Positions 8,763 through 17,692 of a stretch of DNA of 64,000 bases are shown here, piece by piece. The position numbers and the translations under genes were made by a program. Below the pieces are notes generated by a model. It was given only the letters and a program-made list of their open reading frames with translations. It ran no database searches and had not been told where the DNA came from. The stretch is from contig NZ_CCDM010000009.1 of the NCBI RefSeq assembly GCF_000750635.1, positions 62,001 to 126,000 on the forward strand, read 5' to 3'. Source of the stretch: Oceanobacillus jeddahensis. Lineage in GTDB: Bacteria > Bacillota > Bacilli > Bacillales > Amphibacillaceae. Numbering within the stretch: the stretch's first letter is position 1; the number at the start of each line of letters is the position of its first letter.

Positions 8763-9089
8763 CGAATATTCTTTTTTAGATTTTCTCATCGTGCAACTGG
8801 CTGTAGGACTTTCACTACAAGAATAAAGGAGATTTAAAAATTGGAAGGAAGAGATCAAGCAGTCAGTAACAACCCCATTCGGTTAATGGTCCTTAGGAAA
8901 TGCATTTTTGTGGTATTAACTTTCTTTCAGAGGGGAGGAAGCAGACTAAGTTAGTGATATTTTGGTGCCGGATCTTGCTTGTTCGTATGCCGAAAACTCC
9001 CGCGAGTTGATCCTCCCATTTAAAAAATTCATTTTATCATTGTTTTAAATAAAATAAATATCATTGGGGGATGATATTTATAAGAATCG
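8763..9089. other. Gene-poor stretch between comGG and yqgY
   Basis: The gap holds a doubtful 37-codon frame (TTG at 8841, good AAAGGAG site, stop at 8952-8954) and a degenerate copy of the intergenic repeat (about 8925-9012). No terminator for comG is obvious. Confidence 0.5.
8925..9012. repeat. Degenerate copy of the intergenic repeat family
   Basis: Shares GCAGACTAAGTT (8941-8952) and CGAAAACTCCC with the better copies at 33928 and 54012, and its ends carry GGGGAGGA and TCCTCCC. The GCGATTACTCG core is missing, so this is an eroded or partial copy. Confidence 0.5.
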
Positions 9090-9118
9090 TTTACAATCCT
9101 TTCATGCTCGTATATAAT
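9090..9118 (+). promoter_or_regulatory. SigA promoter of yqgY
   Basis: TTTACA (9090-9095) and a perfect TATAAT (9113-9118) are spaced by 17 bases, 37 bases before the yqgY start codon. Confidence 0.7.
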
Positions 9119-9155
9119 AACTATGAGAACGTTACCTATAAAGGAGGGGGAAGAC

Positions 9156-9398
9156 ATGGACCGCATGTTTCGTGTTCTTGCCTTTTGGACAGGTATTTTT
9201 ACAGTTATGTTTTATGTAGGTGACATGCTGAATACTGCACTATTATTCCTTGTTCAAACGGCGTTTTTCCTTACATTGAGTTACTTAAAGCTGTCTGAAC
9301 GTATGTACATGTACTTATTTGGTGCATATTGTACGGTATTTATTGTTGGATATACTTGGTATTCAGAGTTTATCCTAGTACCTGGATTTGGACATTAA
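9156..9398 (+). CDS. yqgY: YqgY family membrane protein (DUF2626)
   Basis: An 80-residue membrane protein of unknown function, conserved in Bacillaceae. The sequence MDRMFRVLAFWTGIFTVMFY and the C-terminal GFGH end are characteristic. Three short hydrophobic helices are predicted. The ATG at 9156 is preceded by AAAGGAGGGGG; an upstream in-frame ATG at 9123 overlaps that ribosome site and is rejected. It has its own promoter and terminator, so it is a single-gene unit. Confidence 0.88.
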   Translation: MDRMFRVLAFWTGIFTVMFYVGDMLNTALLFLVQTAFFLTLSYLKLSERMYMYLFGAYCTVFIVGYTWYSEFILVPGFGH

Positions 9399-9410
9399 AA
9401 AAACAATGAA

Positions 9411-9448
9411 AAAAAGACCTCTGTGTATAAACAGGCGGTCTTTTTTTC
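9411..9448. terminator. Terminator between yqgY and yqgX
   Basis: Stem AAGACC/GGTCTT extended by CTG/CAG around TGTATAA, flanked by A and T runs, between converging genes; probably works in both directions. Confidence 0.8.
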
Positions 9449-9468
9449 TTTATTAAGCAAGTTACCTT

Positions 9469-10098
9469 CTATGCAGGGAAAAAAGGGTTATTTTTCTTTT
9501 CATACTCGATAGTTGTTGCCGGTCCATGGCCGGGAAGCACTGTTAAATCTGCTGGCAAACGATATAATTTCTCTTTTATAGAATGTTCCAGGATATTTAT
9601 ATCCCCTTCGATTAAATCTGTTCTGCCAATGCCCTGTTGAAATAACACATCCCCGCAAACAGCAAAGTTTTCGTCTCGGAAAACAAAGCTGATACTTCCT
9701 GGAGAATGTCCTGGAGTATGGATCGTTTCTATTGAAAATCCTCCAATATCCAATGATCCTTCTGTTAGTTCTTTGTCTGCCTCTTGGGCAGTCACTGTCT
9801 GTCCCATTAGTTTCGCTGATCCATTTAATGCAGGCTCATCTAACCAAGTCCACTCAGCTTTATGAAGATAAACGGGTGCATTGGTGAGTTCCCGGACACG
9901 GTCCAATCCTCCGATATGATCAAAATGGGCATGTGTCAGCAAAATGGCTTTCACATTTAGCTGATTGCTTTCAATGGCCTCCATTATTTTCTCTGGCTCG
10001 CCACCAGGGTCAATGACTAAAGCGTCTTTTTCCTCTTTTTTGTAAACGATATAACAATTTGCTTGGACAAAACCTACTGGCATTGCGATAATTTCCAT
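9469..10098 (-). CDS. yqgX: MBL-fold hydrolase YqgX (glyoxalase II-like)
   Basis: Cytoplasmic zinc hydrolase of the metallo-beta-lactamase superfamily, 209 residues. The metal motif HAHFDH is at residues 56-61, followed by later ligands in HTPGHSPGS and CGDVLF and the final LPGHGP. It lacks the C-terminal substrate domain of true glutathione-linked glyoxalase II, so the thiol substrate is uncertain; bacillithiol conjugates are a reasonable guess in this group. Order next to yqgY and yqgW matches B. subtilis. The start has a good GAGAGG site. Confidence 0.88.
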   Translation of the reverse strand: MEIIAMPVGFVQANCYIVYKKEEKDALVIDPGGEPEKIMEAIESNQLNVKAILLTHAHFDHIGGLDRVRELTNAPVYLHKAEWTWLDEPALNGSAKLMGQTVTAQEADKELTEGSLDIGGFSIETIHTPGHSPGSISFVFRDENFAVCGDVLFQQGIGRTDLIEGDINILEHSIKEKLYRLPADLTVLPGHGPATTIEYEKKNNPFFPA

Positions 10099-10240
10099 AA
10101 ACCTCTCTCCATTCTTTTATAATAACTCGACAAACGCTTGGAAATACTATAAAATATAAATAGTTTAGCGATAATTACATAGTAGTAAATACTGACATTT
10201 TACACAAGATTCTTTACCTTGAAAAGGAGGAGTTTTTCGG

Positions 10241-10414
10241 ATGGGCCATATTGTATTAGGTATCTTATTTTTACTAGTTGCATTATTAGCGGTTGTATCC
10301 GTAGTTCGCCAGTTGAAATATAAAAATATACTGGCACTGTTATTCTCTGGTCTGACTGCTGTTGTTTTTGGATTCTTTTCCATTGCAACGATTATTTCAG
10401 AAATTATAGGCTAA
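10241..10414 (+). CDS. yqgW: YqgW family membrane protein (DUF2759)
   Basis: A 57-residue protein with two hydrophobic helices joined by the basic segment RQLKYKN. The pattern MGHIVLGILFLL ... VVRQLKYKNILA ... FGFFSIAT matches the DUF2759 group that includes B. subtilis YqgW, whose gene neighbours yqgX. It is divergent from yqgX. The ribosome site AAAAGGAGG is excellent, about 10 bases before the ATG. Function is unknown. Confidence 0.82.
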   Translation: MGHIVLGILFLLVALLAVVSVVRQLKYKNILALLFSGLTAVVFGFFSIATIISEIIG

Positions 10415-10444
10415 AAACAAGACTGAACAATAAATATTTCAGCT

Positions 10445-10510
10445 AAAGAAAATCCGAACAATTATTTTGAATTCTTTAATATAAATTCAGATAAGTTCGG
10501 ATTTTCTTTA
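10445..10510 (+). terminator. Terminator after yqgW
   Basis: A perfect 15-bp stem (arms at 10445-10459 and 10496-10510) with a long AT-rich loop; the right arm ends in a T-rich stretch. Confidence 0.8.
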
Positions 10511-10552
10511 TTTCACAATACAAATGCATAAGAAAACGATCAGTATAAAGGA

Positions 10553-10586
10553 ACTTCGACTACGTTCCTTGAAACGTAGTCGAAGT
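10553..10586. repeat. Perfect 14-bp hairpin without a T tract
   Basis: ACTTCGACTACGTT (10553-10566) is exactly complementary to 10573-10586 across a six-base loop. There is no following T run, so it is not a normal terminator. The first arm resembles GGAACTTCGGCTATG near 57070, which suggests a repeat fragment. Confidence 0.6.
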
Positions 10587-10640
10587 CAGTACAGCTTTGG
10601 ACCAATAAAAGATGAACGTTTTAACACACGATGTTATCAT

Positions 10641-11429
10641 TTACTGATCCATTTGACGGTGAGTTAAATAAAAAATACCCCCATTAATAACTTGAAAAGA
10701 AATCGTTGGTTTAAAACGCTTTTCCAGTGCATCTAATTCTTCTAAATATCGTGGATGGTCCATTTCACCCTCATAAAAGTGCTTTAATGTAACTTTTTCT
10801 GTTTCCAGTTGTTTTATAGATGCAGCAGCCCAAGCATTATCTTGTTTTTGTACATGCTGTAACAAGACATTTTGAGTGCGAAGAAATCCGCTTTTAGGAT
10901 GAATCATCGGTGTCAGCGTATAACAATAATCTGAGATAGATCTTTCAAGAGGCATATCCTCTAAAAAATCCATCATGTTTAAAGTCATATGACCATGGAG
11001 CAACTGCAGACCAATGGAAAATACTTCATCTTTATGCTGCACACCACGATAACTGATTTTTACATTGACCACTAGCCAAGGATATAGCGGTGTATTTTCT
11101 AATGTACGAATTTGCTCAAATAACCTCGTATATCGCTCTTTTTCTCTTAGTTTATTGATAATTTGATGAAGTCTGGGACTACCAAAATGAATCCATTCAC
11201 CAGGTTCACTTGCTTTTTCTTGGTCTGTAATCAGGCGAAGTACTTGAGGTTCGCCTTCCCGTCCTATTTTTTTAATATAATGCCAATAGAAAGGGCGATT
11301 CATTAATTCTTTATCCATTTCTTCGGTAAGCTGAATATGAATTTGTCCCTCGTCTTTAGAAAGTATTGTACATTGCTTTGCTTCAAAATAGTTGGTGAGA
11401 AAATCGGATAAATCAATTTGCTGTTCCAT
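10641..11429 (-). CDS. yqhG: YqhG family protein
   Basis: A 262-residue soluble protein, close in length to B. subtilis YqhG (263). It contains the conserved run MDKELMNRPFYWHY and the motif IHFGSPRLHQI. Function is not known. I use ATG 11429 because GGGAGGG lies about 10 bases upstream and the protein then begins MEQQIDLSDF as in the family. It overlaps the end of the helicase gene yqhH by 17 bases, so the pair is one operon. Confidence 0.88.
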   Translation of the reverse strand: MEQQIDLSDFLTNYFEAKQCTILSKDEGQIHIQLTEEMDKELMNRPFYWHYIKKIGREGEPQVLRLITDQEKASEPGEWIHFGSPRLHQIINKLREKERYTRLFEQIRTLENTPLYPWLVVNVKISYRGVQHKDEVFSIGLQLLHGHMTLNMMDFLEDMPLERSISDYCYTLTPMIHPKSGFLRTQNVLLQHVQKQDNAWAAASIKQLETEKVTLKHFYEGEMDHPRYLEELDALEKRFKPTISFQVINGGIFYLTHRQMDQ

Positions 11430-13077
11430 CTCTATACTGCCCTCCCTCGCGTATTTCCAGATTTGCTTGCTCAATAACGGATGTCAGGTTATCTAGTTTA
11501 ATACGAACTTCTCCAGCTGAAGTGGATTCCTGATAGATAGACTCGATTTCTTTTTCCATACTATCTACTTTTAACTCTGCTAAAATGGCATCTAAATTAC
11601 CAATCACATTTTCAAATAAATTAATTTTTTCATAAAGCATAGACAACACATGCTCTTCAATCGTCTGTTTTGTAACAATATTATAAATGTGTACATCTGA
11701 TTCTTGGCCAAAACGGTGAATACGGCCAATTCGCTGTTCCAACCGCATTGGGTTCCAAGGCAAATCATAGTTAATCAGATGATGACAAAATTGTAGATTA
11801 ATTCCTTCCCCGCCAGCTTCTGTAGCGATAAGAACCTGTGCATGGTCTCTAAATAATTGTTTCATCCAATCCTTTTTTCCTTTTTTAAAACCACCGCGAA
11901 AAGGAACCGAAGAGATACCATGTTGCTGTAAGTACCATTGCAGGTAATACTGCGTCGCACGATATTCTGTAAAAACAATTACTTTTTCCCCATTCAGCGA
12001 CTCAATCTGATTGGTTAATGCTTCTGCTTTCGGATGCTGCTCCAGCTGTTCAATATTTCCGATTACTTCTTGAATAGCTTCATGATTTTCATCAGCACCT
12101 AATTTTATAAGAGAAGTAAAACAAGCTTCCCTTGAAGAACAGAATTCGCGTAAATAGGTAATTTTAGCAAATGATGCCATACCAAAGGATAACTCCATTA
12201 GTTGCTGATATACCTTCTGATAGTTATCCGGAAGAGTTGTCCAGATGGTTTCTATCTTTCTTTTGGAATTATTTAAGGTTGTATCTTTTCTTGTATTACG
12301 AACCATCACCTGCTGAACAAGTTTTTTCAGGTAAGGATCCTGCTCCATTTTTTTACGATCCTTCCCATACTTTTCTGTAAAACTTTTATAATTGCCTAAA
12401 TGTCCAGGTTTTAAAAGACTGACAAGGTTAAATAATTCCAATAGCTTATTCTGAACAGGCGTAGCAGTTAATAAGAGACAATATTTTTTCTTTAGTTCTT
12501 GAACAAACTGATAGTTTTTAGTTTGTTCATTTTTTAATTTATGTGCTTCATCTACTAAAATAAAATCATAATCTAAATCTAAGATTGCCTCCCGATGTGG
12601 AGAACGTTTTGCTGAATCAATAGAAGATATAATAATTGGATTGTCATCCCAGCTGTAATTTTTTCTATGGGCAATAGCAGGAATTAAAAATTTTTCATTT
12701 AATTCTTTTTCCCATTGATTGACGAGAGAAGCTGGAACGAGAATTAATGCTTTTTTAACGAGCCCTCTGACCATATATTCTTTTAAAACGAGACCTGCTT
12801 CAATGGTTTTTCCCAGACCTACCTCATCTGCCAAAATAGCACGGCCATGCATCGATTCAATTACTTGTTCAGCTGCTTGCAACTGATGATCTAAAATATC
12901 TAAATGTGGCAAATAGGCTAGTGCTTGCAGTCCTCTGAAAGAAGGACGTTTTGTTACATTTACAGCCTGATAAGCCATACGGAAAAGCTCCCAATTTGTT
13001 AAATCATTTTCGTCACGAAAAGCGGACTCCAGGTCATTTATAAATTGATTATCTTGTTGAATTTGAATAGAATCCAT
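11413..13077 (-). CDS. yqhH: SNF2-family helicase YqhH
   Basis: Cytoplasmic SNF2-type DNA translocase of about 554 residues with only the two RecA lobes. Walker A is DEVGLGKT (84-91), motif II DEAH in LVDEAHKLK, motif III LTATPVQN, and motifs V-VI span GEGINLQF to RIGRIHRFGQ. It resembles RapA-like enzymes but lacks extra domains; the target is unknown. ATG 13077 gives nearly the B. subtilis length (557); ATG 13092 and TTG 13122 are other in-frame starts, none with an ideal ribosome site. It is divergent from the gcv operon. Confidence 0.88.
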   Translation of the reverse strand: MDSIQIQQDNQFINDLESAFRDENDLTNWELFRMAYQAVNVTKRPSFRGLQALAYLPHLDILDHQLQAAEQVIESMHGRAILADEVGLGKTIEAGLVLKEYMVRGLVKKALILVPASLVNQWEKELNEKFLIPAIAHRKNYSWDDNPIIISSIDSAKRSPHREAILDLDYDFILVDEAHKLKNEQTKNYQFVQELKKKYCLLLTATPVQNKLLELFNLVSLLKPGHLGNYKSFTEKYGKDRKKMEQDPYLKKLVQQVMVRNTRKDTTLNNSKRKIETIWTTLPDNYQKVYQQLMELSFGMASFAKITYLREFCSSREACFTSLIKLGADENHEAIQEVIGNIEQLEQHPKAEALTNQIESLNGEKVIVFTEYRATQYYLQWYLQQHGISSVPFRGGFKKGKKDWMKQLFRDHAQVLIATEAGGEGINLQFCHHLINYDLPWNPMRLEQRIGRIHRFGQESDVHIYNIVTKQTIEEHVLSMLYEKINLFENVIGNLDAILAELKVDSMEKEIESIYQESTSAGEVRIKLDNLTSVIEQANLEIREGGQYRDGTAN

Positions 13078-13295
13078 ATATTCAATGCACATCCTTTCGA
13101 GTAAAATATGGGTTTTTATCAATTACTTTTTTAAAGAGATATGATATACTTTTGACAAATAGATTTTCCTGCTAACATATATAGAAATAAATGTTTCATC
13201 GTACGGTAACAAAGCTAATAATTTGCTGCACCATTTTTTACTGTACATGTTGTACATTCTTTAGTATAACCAACATGAATATATTCAATCAGCGG

Positions 13296-13500
13296 ATGAA
13301 TACAAGGGGAGAGCTTACAGTTTATGTAACGCCGAAGGAGCAAGTTAAGAGCGAATCTCTCAGGCAAAAAGACTCTTGTAGGACGCTACTCTGGAGAGTG
13401 TTTAAAAGTTTTAAAACTTTTAAACCACCCACGAAGCAAGTATTCACATTTATTTGATCATTATTGTTACATGTGGATACGCAACTTTCTGGTTTGAGGA
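13296..13500 (+). promoter_or_regulatory. Tandem glycine riboswitch
   Basis: Two glycine aptamers in series upstream of gcvT. Aptamer one has GGGGAGAG, CGCCGAAGGAGCAA, GAATCTCTCAGGCAAAA and GGACGC. Aptamer two starts at CTCTGGAGAG, has a perfect GTTTAAAAG/CTTTTAAAC stem, CACCCACGAAGCAAG, a stem closing with ATGTGGATAC, and ends ACTTTCTGG..GGACAG. These follow the known Bacillus gcvT leader closely. A terminator hairpin follows, so glycine binding presumably allows read-through into the glycine cleavage genes. Aptamer two departs from the usual CACCGAAGGGG core. Confidence 0.93.
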
Positions 13501-13501
13501 C

Positions 13502-13533
13502 AGAGACTTCTTTTAGGAGGAGTCTCTATTTTT
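13502..13533 (+). terminator. Riboswitch expression-platform terminator
   Basis: Stem AGAGACT/AGTCTCT with an AGGAGG-containing loop followed by ATTTTTG, directly after the second aptamer and 56 bases before gcvT. Confidence 0.85.
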
Positions 13534-13588
13534 GTGCCAAAAATTAATTTCTTTGTTTTACCAGCAGATTGTAAAAGGAGAGAATCAG

Positions 13589-14692
13589 ATGAGTGAATTA
13601 AAACGTACACCAATCTTCCCAGCTTATGAAAAGGTTGCCAAAACGATTGATTTTGGTGGATGGGATTTGCCAGTTCAGTTTTCGGGTATTAAAGAGGAGC
13701 ATGAAGCGGTCCGAACAAAAGCTGGTCTGTTCGATGTGTCTCATATGGGAGAGATCTTGGTAACTGGTCCAGAAAGTGCGGACTTTTTACAGACTACATT
13801 AACAAATGATATTACTAAACTTGCCCCAAACAAAGCGCAATATACGTTTATGTGCTATGAAAATGGGGGAACGGTCGATGATTTAATTGTTTATATGCTT
13901 GATAAAAATGAATACTTGCTCGTTGTAAATGCTGCTAATACAGAAAAAGACTTTGCATGGCTGCAGGAACAAAATAACTTTAATCCCAATGTAACGGTAG
14001 AAAATATTTCGGAAAATTACGCACAATTAGCTTTACAAGGACCGAATGCTGAACAAATTTTACAAAAGGTTGTAGATGAGTCGCTCAGTGAAATCTCTTT
14101 CTTTCGTTTTAAAAAGGATGTTGTTATGAAAGGGATAGACGGAACAGCTCTCATTTCAAGAACAGGCTATACAGGAGAAGATGGTTTTGAAATTTATTTA
14201 AATTCGGAAAATGGAAAAGATTTGTGGAATATTTTGCTTGATAAAGGGATAGAAGAAGGAATTCAGCCTATTGGCTTAGGAGCACGTGATACATTGCGGT
14301 TTGAAGCGAATCTTGCTTTATATGGCCAAGAGCTGGCTGCGGATATTTCACCGTTAGAGGCTGGTTTAGGCTTTGCTGTGAAATTAAATAAAGAGGCAGA
14401 TTTTATTGGGAAAGAAGCACTTAAACAACAAGCAGACAACGGAGTAAAGAGACAGTTAATCGGGATTGAAATGATAGATAAAGGTATTCCAAGACATGGC
14501 TATTCTGTATACCAGGGGGATACCGAAATTGGATTTGTTACTTCCGGTACACAATCACCGACATTAAACAAAAATATTGGTTTGGCACTGGTTCAATCAA
14601 CTTCTACAGAGGTTGGCACAGAGGTCGAAGTGCAGGTACGTAAGCGCCGTTTAAAAGCAAAAGTGGTTAAGACGCCATTTTATCGTAGGTGA
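13589..14692 (+). CDS. gcvT: Aminomethyltransferase, glycine cleavage T protein
   Basis: Tetrahydrofolate-dependent T protein of the glycine cleavage system: releases ammonia from the aminomethyl group on lipoyl-GcvH and makes methylene-THF. The 367 residues show FDVSHMGEI, RTGYTGEDGFEIY and LGARDTLRFEANLALYGQEL, all typical, and the C-terminal barrel GFVTSGTQSPTL. The ATG at 13589 follows AAAAGGAGAG; a TTG at 13532 lies in the riboswitch terminator and is not used. First gene under the glycine riboswitch. Confidence 0.96.
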   Translation: MSELKRTPIFPAYEKVAKTIDFGGWDLPVQFSGIKEEHEAVRTKAGLFDVSHMGEILVTGPESADFLQTTLTNDITKLAPNKAQYTFMCYENGGTVDDLIVYMLDKNEYLLVVNAANTEKDFAWLQEQNNFNPNVTVENISENYAQLALQGPNAEQILQKVVDESLSEISFFRFKKDVVMKGIDGTALISRTGYTGEDGFEIYLNSENGKDLWNILLDKGIEEGIQPIGLGARDTLRFEANLALYGQELAADISPLEAGLGFAVKLNKEADFIGKEALKQQADNGVKRQLIGIEMIDKGIPRHGYSVYQGDTEIGFVTSGTQSPTLNKNIGLALVQSTSTEVGTEVEVQVRKRRLKAKVVKTPFYRR

Positions 14693-14783
14693 CTGAGAAG
14701 CGTTTCCTGATTTCATTCTATGAAAACAGAGCTTATGAAAAAATGTTTCACTTTATCAGTGTAAGAAATAAGGGGGAGAAAAG

Positions 14784-16133
14784 ATGGAGTTTCGTTATTT
14801 ACCGATGACAAAGGAAGATAAACAAGAAATGCTGGACGCAATAGGCATTAAAGATACAGATGAGTTATTCGCTGATATTCCAAACAGCGTCCGCTTACAG
14901 CAGGAGCTGGATTTAAAAGCGCCTGTAAACGAGTATGCTTTAACGAAAGAATTAACCATGATGGCAAATAAAAATGTTTCAACGAAAGACGTTGTGTCCT
15001 TTCTTGGAGCAGGGGTATATGATCACTATATTCCTTCCATTGTTGACCATGTTATTTCAAAATCTGAATTTTATACGGCTTATACGCCTTATCAACCGGA
15101 AATATCTCAAGGGGAATTACAAGCTATTTTTGAATTCCAAACGATGATTTCTGAGCTGGCTGGTTTACCAGTTGCGAATTCTTCGATGTATGACGGGGGA
15201 ACAGCTCTAGCGGAAGCAGTTAATTTAAGTGCAGCACAGACAAAGCGAAAGAAAGTATTGGTTTCAGAGGCTGTGCATCCGGAATATATGCAGGTCATCC
15301 ATACGTATGCGAAGGGGCAGAATGTAGAAATTGTACCGGTTAAATTAGATCAAGGAAAAACAGACCTTCATCATTTAGAAGCATTGCTGGACGATGAGAT
15401 TGCAGGCGTTGTTGTACAATACCCAAACTTTTTAGGACAAATTGAACCTATGGAATCAATCCAAAAGCTGTTAGAAGATCAAAAGAAAACAATGTTTATT
15501 GTATCCAGTAATCCGCTTGCTCTAGGCTACTTAACGCCGCCGGGAGAATTTGGTGCAGATATTGTCACGGGTGATACACAGGTATTTGGTATCCCAGCCC
15601 AATTTGGCGGACCGCATTGTGGGTACTTTGCAACTAGCAAAAAATTAATGCGGAAAGTTCCAGGACGTCTAGTCGGGCAGACCAAAGATGAAAATGGTGT
15701 CAGAGGTTATGTATTAACTTTACAAGCCCGTGAGCAGCATATCCGTCGCGATAAGGCAACATCCAACATCTGTTCTAATCAGGCGCTCAATGCTTTAGCC
15801 AGCTCTGTTGCAATGAGTTCTATTGGTAAGCATGGGATACGGAAAATGTCTGAGATGAATATGCAAAAAGCCCGCTATGCGAAAAAGAAATTTGAAGAAA
15901 ACGGGATTTCTGTTGTCTATGATGGTTCTTTCTTCAATGAATTTGTTATCCATCTAAATCAGGATATTTCACAGGTGAATGCTGCATTACTTGAAAAAGG
16001 ATTCCTTGGCGGATTTGATCTGGGTAAGGTTGATGAAGCCTACCAAGGGCAAATGCTTGTCGCAGTGACAGAAATTCGTACAAAACAAGAAATTGATCAA
16101 CTTGCTGAAGAATTGGGGGATATGCATGTCTGA
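14784..16133 (+). CDS. gcvPA: Glycine dehydrogenase (decarboxylating) subunit 1
   Basis: First subunit of the split P protein that decarboxylates glycine. At 449 residues it is the usual length and begins with FRYLPMTKEDK. The conserved segments YTPYQPEISQGELQ, MYDGGTAL and GGPHCGYFA are present. It lacks the PLP lysine, which sits in subunit 2. A 91-base gap separates it from gcvT, and it overlaps gcvPB by 8 bases, favouring equal amounts of the two subunits. Confidence 0.96.
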   Translation: MEFRYLPMTKEDKQEMLDAIGIKDTDELFADIPNSVRLQQELDLKAPVNEYALTKELTMMANKNVSTKDVVSFLGAGVYDHYIPSIVDHVISKSEFYTAYTPYQPEISQGELQAIFEFQTMISELAGLPVANSSMYDGGTALAEAVNLSAAQTKRKKVLVSEAVHPEYMQVIHTYAKGQNVEIVPVKLDQGKTDLHHLEALLDDEIAGVVVQYPNFLGQIEPMESIQKLLEDQKKTMFIVSSNPLALGYLTPPGEFGADIVTGDTQVFGIPAQFGGPHCGYFATSKKLMRKVPGRLVGQTKDENGVRGYVLTLQAREQHIRRDKATSNICSNQALNALASSVAMSSIGKHGIRKMSEMNMQKARYAKKKFEENGISVVYDGSFFNEFVIHLNQDISQVNAALLEKGFLGGFDLGKVDEAYQGQMLVAVTEIRTKQEIDQLAEELGDMHV

Positions 16134-17586
16134 TAAAAACTTTCCATTATTATTTGAACGAAGTAAAGAAGGCAGAACGAGCTACAGCTTGCCGGAATTA
16201 GAAATAGAAGCCTTTGATTTAGAAGAAGAATTAGAGGATATTTATATTCGAAAAGAGCCGCCGAAGCTTCCAGAAGTAAGTGAATTGGACATTATTCGTC
16301 ATTATACGGGGCTTGCATCCCGCAATTATGGTGTTGATTCCGGGTTCTATCCGCTGGGCTCCTGTACGATGAAGTATAATCCAAAAATCAATGAAGATGT
16401 TGCTCGCTTGCAAGGGTTTAGTCACATTCATCCATATCAGGACCCAAGTACAGTACAAGGTGCTTTAGAGATGCTCTATGATTTACAGGAATCTTTAAAA
16501 GAAATTACAGGCATGCATGAAGTTTCTCTACAATCAGCTGCTGGTGCGCAGGGTGAATGGACCGCATTAATGATGATTCGGGCTTTTCATGAAGCAAATG
16601 GCGACCACCATCGAACAAAAGTCATTGTACCGGATTCCGCGCATGGAACTAATCCAGCATCTGCTGCAGTAGCTGGTTTTGAAGCAGTTACTGTAAAATC
16701 AAATGAAGAAGGGCTTGTAGATCTGGATGATTTACGTCGTGTTGTCGGGGAGGACACAGCTGCATTAATGCTTACCAATCCGAATACATTAGGGTTATTT
16801 GAAAAAGATATTTTAGAAATGGCAGAAATTGTGCATGGTGTCGGTGGAAAGCTTTATTATGATGGTGCCAATTTAAATGCAATTATGGGCTATGTAAGAC
16901 CCGGAGATATGGGATTCGATGCAGTGCATTTAAATCTTCATAAAACGTTCACAGGTCCTCATGGTGGCGGCGGACCTGGCTCAGGGCCGGTTGGAGTAAG
17001 CGAGGAGCTGGCAGCTTATTTACCAAAGCCATTAATCATAAAGGAAAATAACACCTTTCGTTTTGATTACGACAGGCCACAGTCTATCGGCCGGATAAAG
17101 CCGTTTTATGGAAACTTTGGTATTAACTTACGTGCGTATACGTATATTCGGACGATGGGAGCAGAAGGGCTGAAAAAGGTTAGTGAATTTGCCGTGTTAA
17201 ACGCAAACTACATGATGCGTAAATTAGAAAAAGCATTTCAAATGCCCTATCCGCAGCATTGTAAACATGAATTTGTATTATCCGGAAGTATCCAGAAAAA
17301 ACTGGGTGCCCGCACATTGGATATGGCGAAAAGGCTGTTAGACTTTAATTTTCATCCGCCTACGATTTACTTTCCATTAAATGTGGAAGAGGGGATGATG
17401 ATTGAACCGACGGAAACAGAGTCAAAAGAAACGCTTGACTTATTTATTGATACGATGATTCATATTGCAAAAGAAGTGGAAGAAGATCCGGAAACCGTCC
17501 AAGAGGCTCCGCATCATACAATCGTAAAGCGGATGGACGAAGCAACAGCAGCACGTAAACCAATCCTAAGGTACGAAGAGGAGTAA
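16126..17586 (+). CDS. gcvPB: Glycine dehydrogenase (decarboxylating) subunit 2
   Basis: PLP-bearing subunit of the glycine cleavage P protein, 486 residues. The Schiff-base lysine is Lys273 in NLHKTFTGPHGGGGPG, and the motif YPLGSCTMKYNPKIN near the N-terminus is typical. The start is ATG 16126, 8 bases inside gcvPA with GGGGGA upstream; a start at 16093 would lie further inside gcvPA. The gcvH gene is not in this window, as in B. subtilis where it is elsewhere. Confidence 0.96.
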   Translation: MSDKNFPLLFERSKEGRTSYSLPELEIEAFDLEEELEDIYIRKEPPKLPEVSELDIIRHYTGLASRNYGVDSGFYPLGSCTMKYNPKINEDVARLQGFSHIHPYQDPSTVQGALEMLYDLQESLKEITGMHEVSLQSAAGAQGEWTALMMIRAFHEANGDHHRTKVIVPDSAHGTNPASAAVAGFEAVTVKSNEEGLVDLDDLRRVVGEDTAALMLTNPNTLGLFEKDILEMAEIVHGVGGKLYYDGANLNAIMGYVRPGDMGFDAVHLNLHKTFTGPHGGGGPGSGPVGVSEELAAYLPKPLIIKENNTFRFDYDRPQSIGRIKPFYGNFGINLRAYTYIRTMGAEGLKKVSEFAVLNANYMMRKLEKAFQMPYPQHCKHEFVLSGSIQKKLGARTLDMAKRLLDFNFHPPTIYFPLNVEEGMMIEPTETESKETLDLFIDTMIHIAKEVEEDPETVQEAPHHTIVKRMDEATAARKPILRYEEE

Positions 17587-17610
17587 GGTATAATAACGAA
17601 ACATTAATAA

Positions 17611-17645
17611 AAAAGCTGATTCAGAACAATACTGAATCAGCTTTT
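17611..17645 (+). terminator. Terminator of the gcv operon
   Basis: Perfect 14-bp stem AAAAGCTGATTCAG/CTGAATCAGCTTTT with a seven-base loop. It could also end the converging yqhL transcript. Confidence 0.9.
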
Positions 17646-17692
17646 CATATTATAAAATGATTTAACAGCTCTCATATGAAGGGGAAAATTAT

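Noticed and set aside
10165..10388. Two overlapping minus-strand frames
   Set aside because: They are shadows of the plus-strand gene yqgW, which has a strong ribosome site and family match.
13191..13457. An 88-codon frame upstream of gcvT
   Set aside because: It lies across the glycine riboswitch, has no ribosome site and an implausible Cys/Phe-rich sequence; the RNA structure explains the region.
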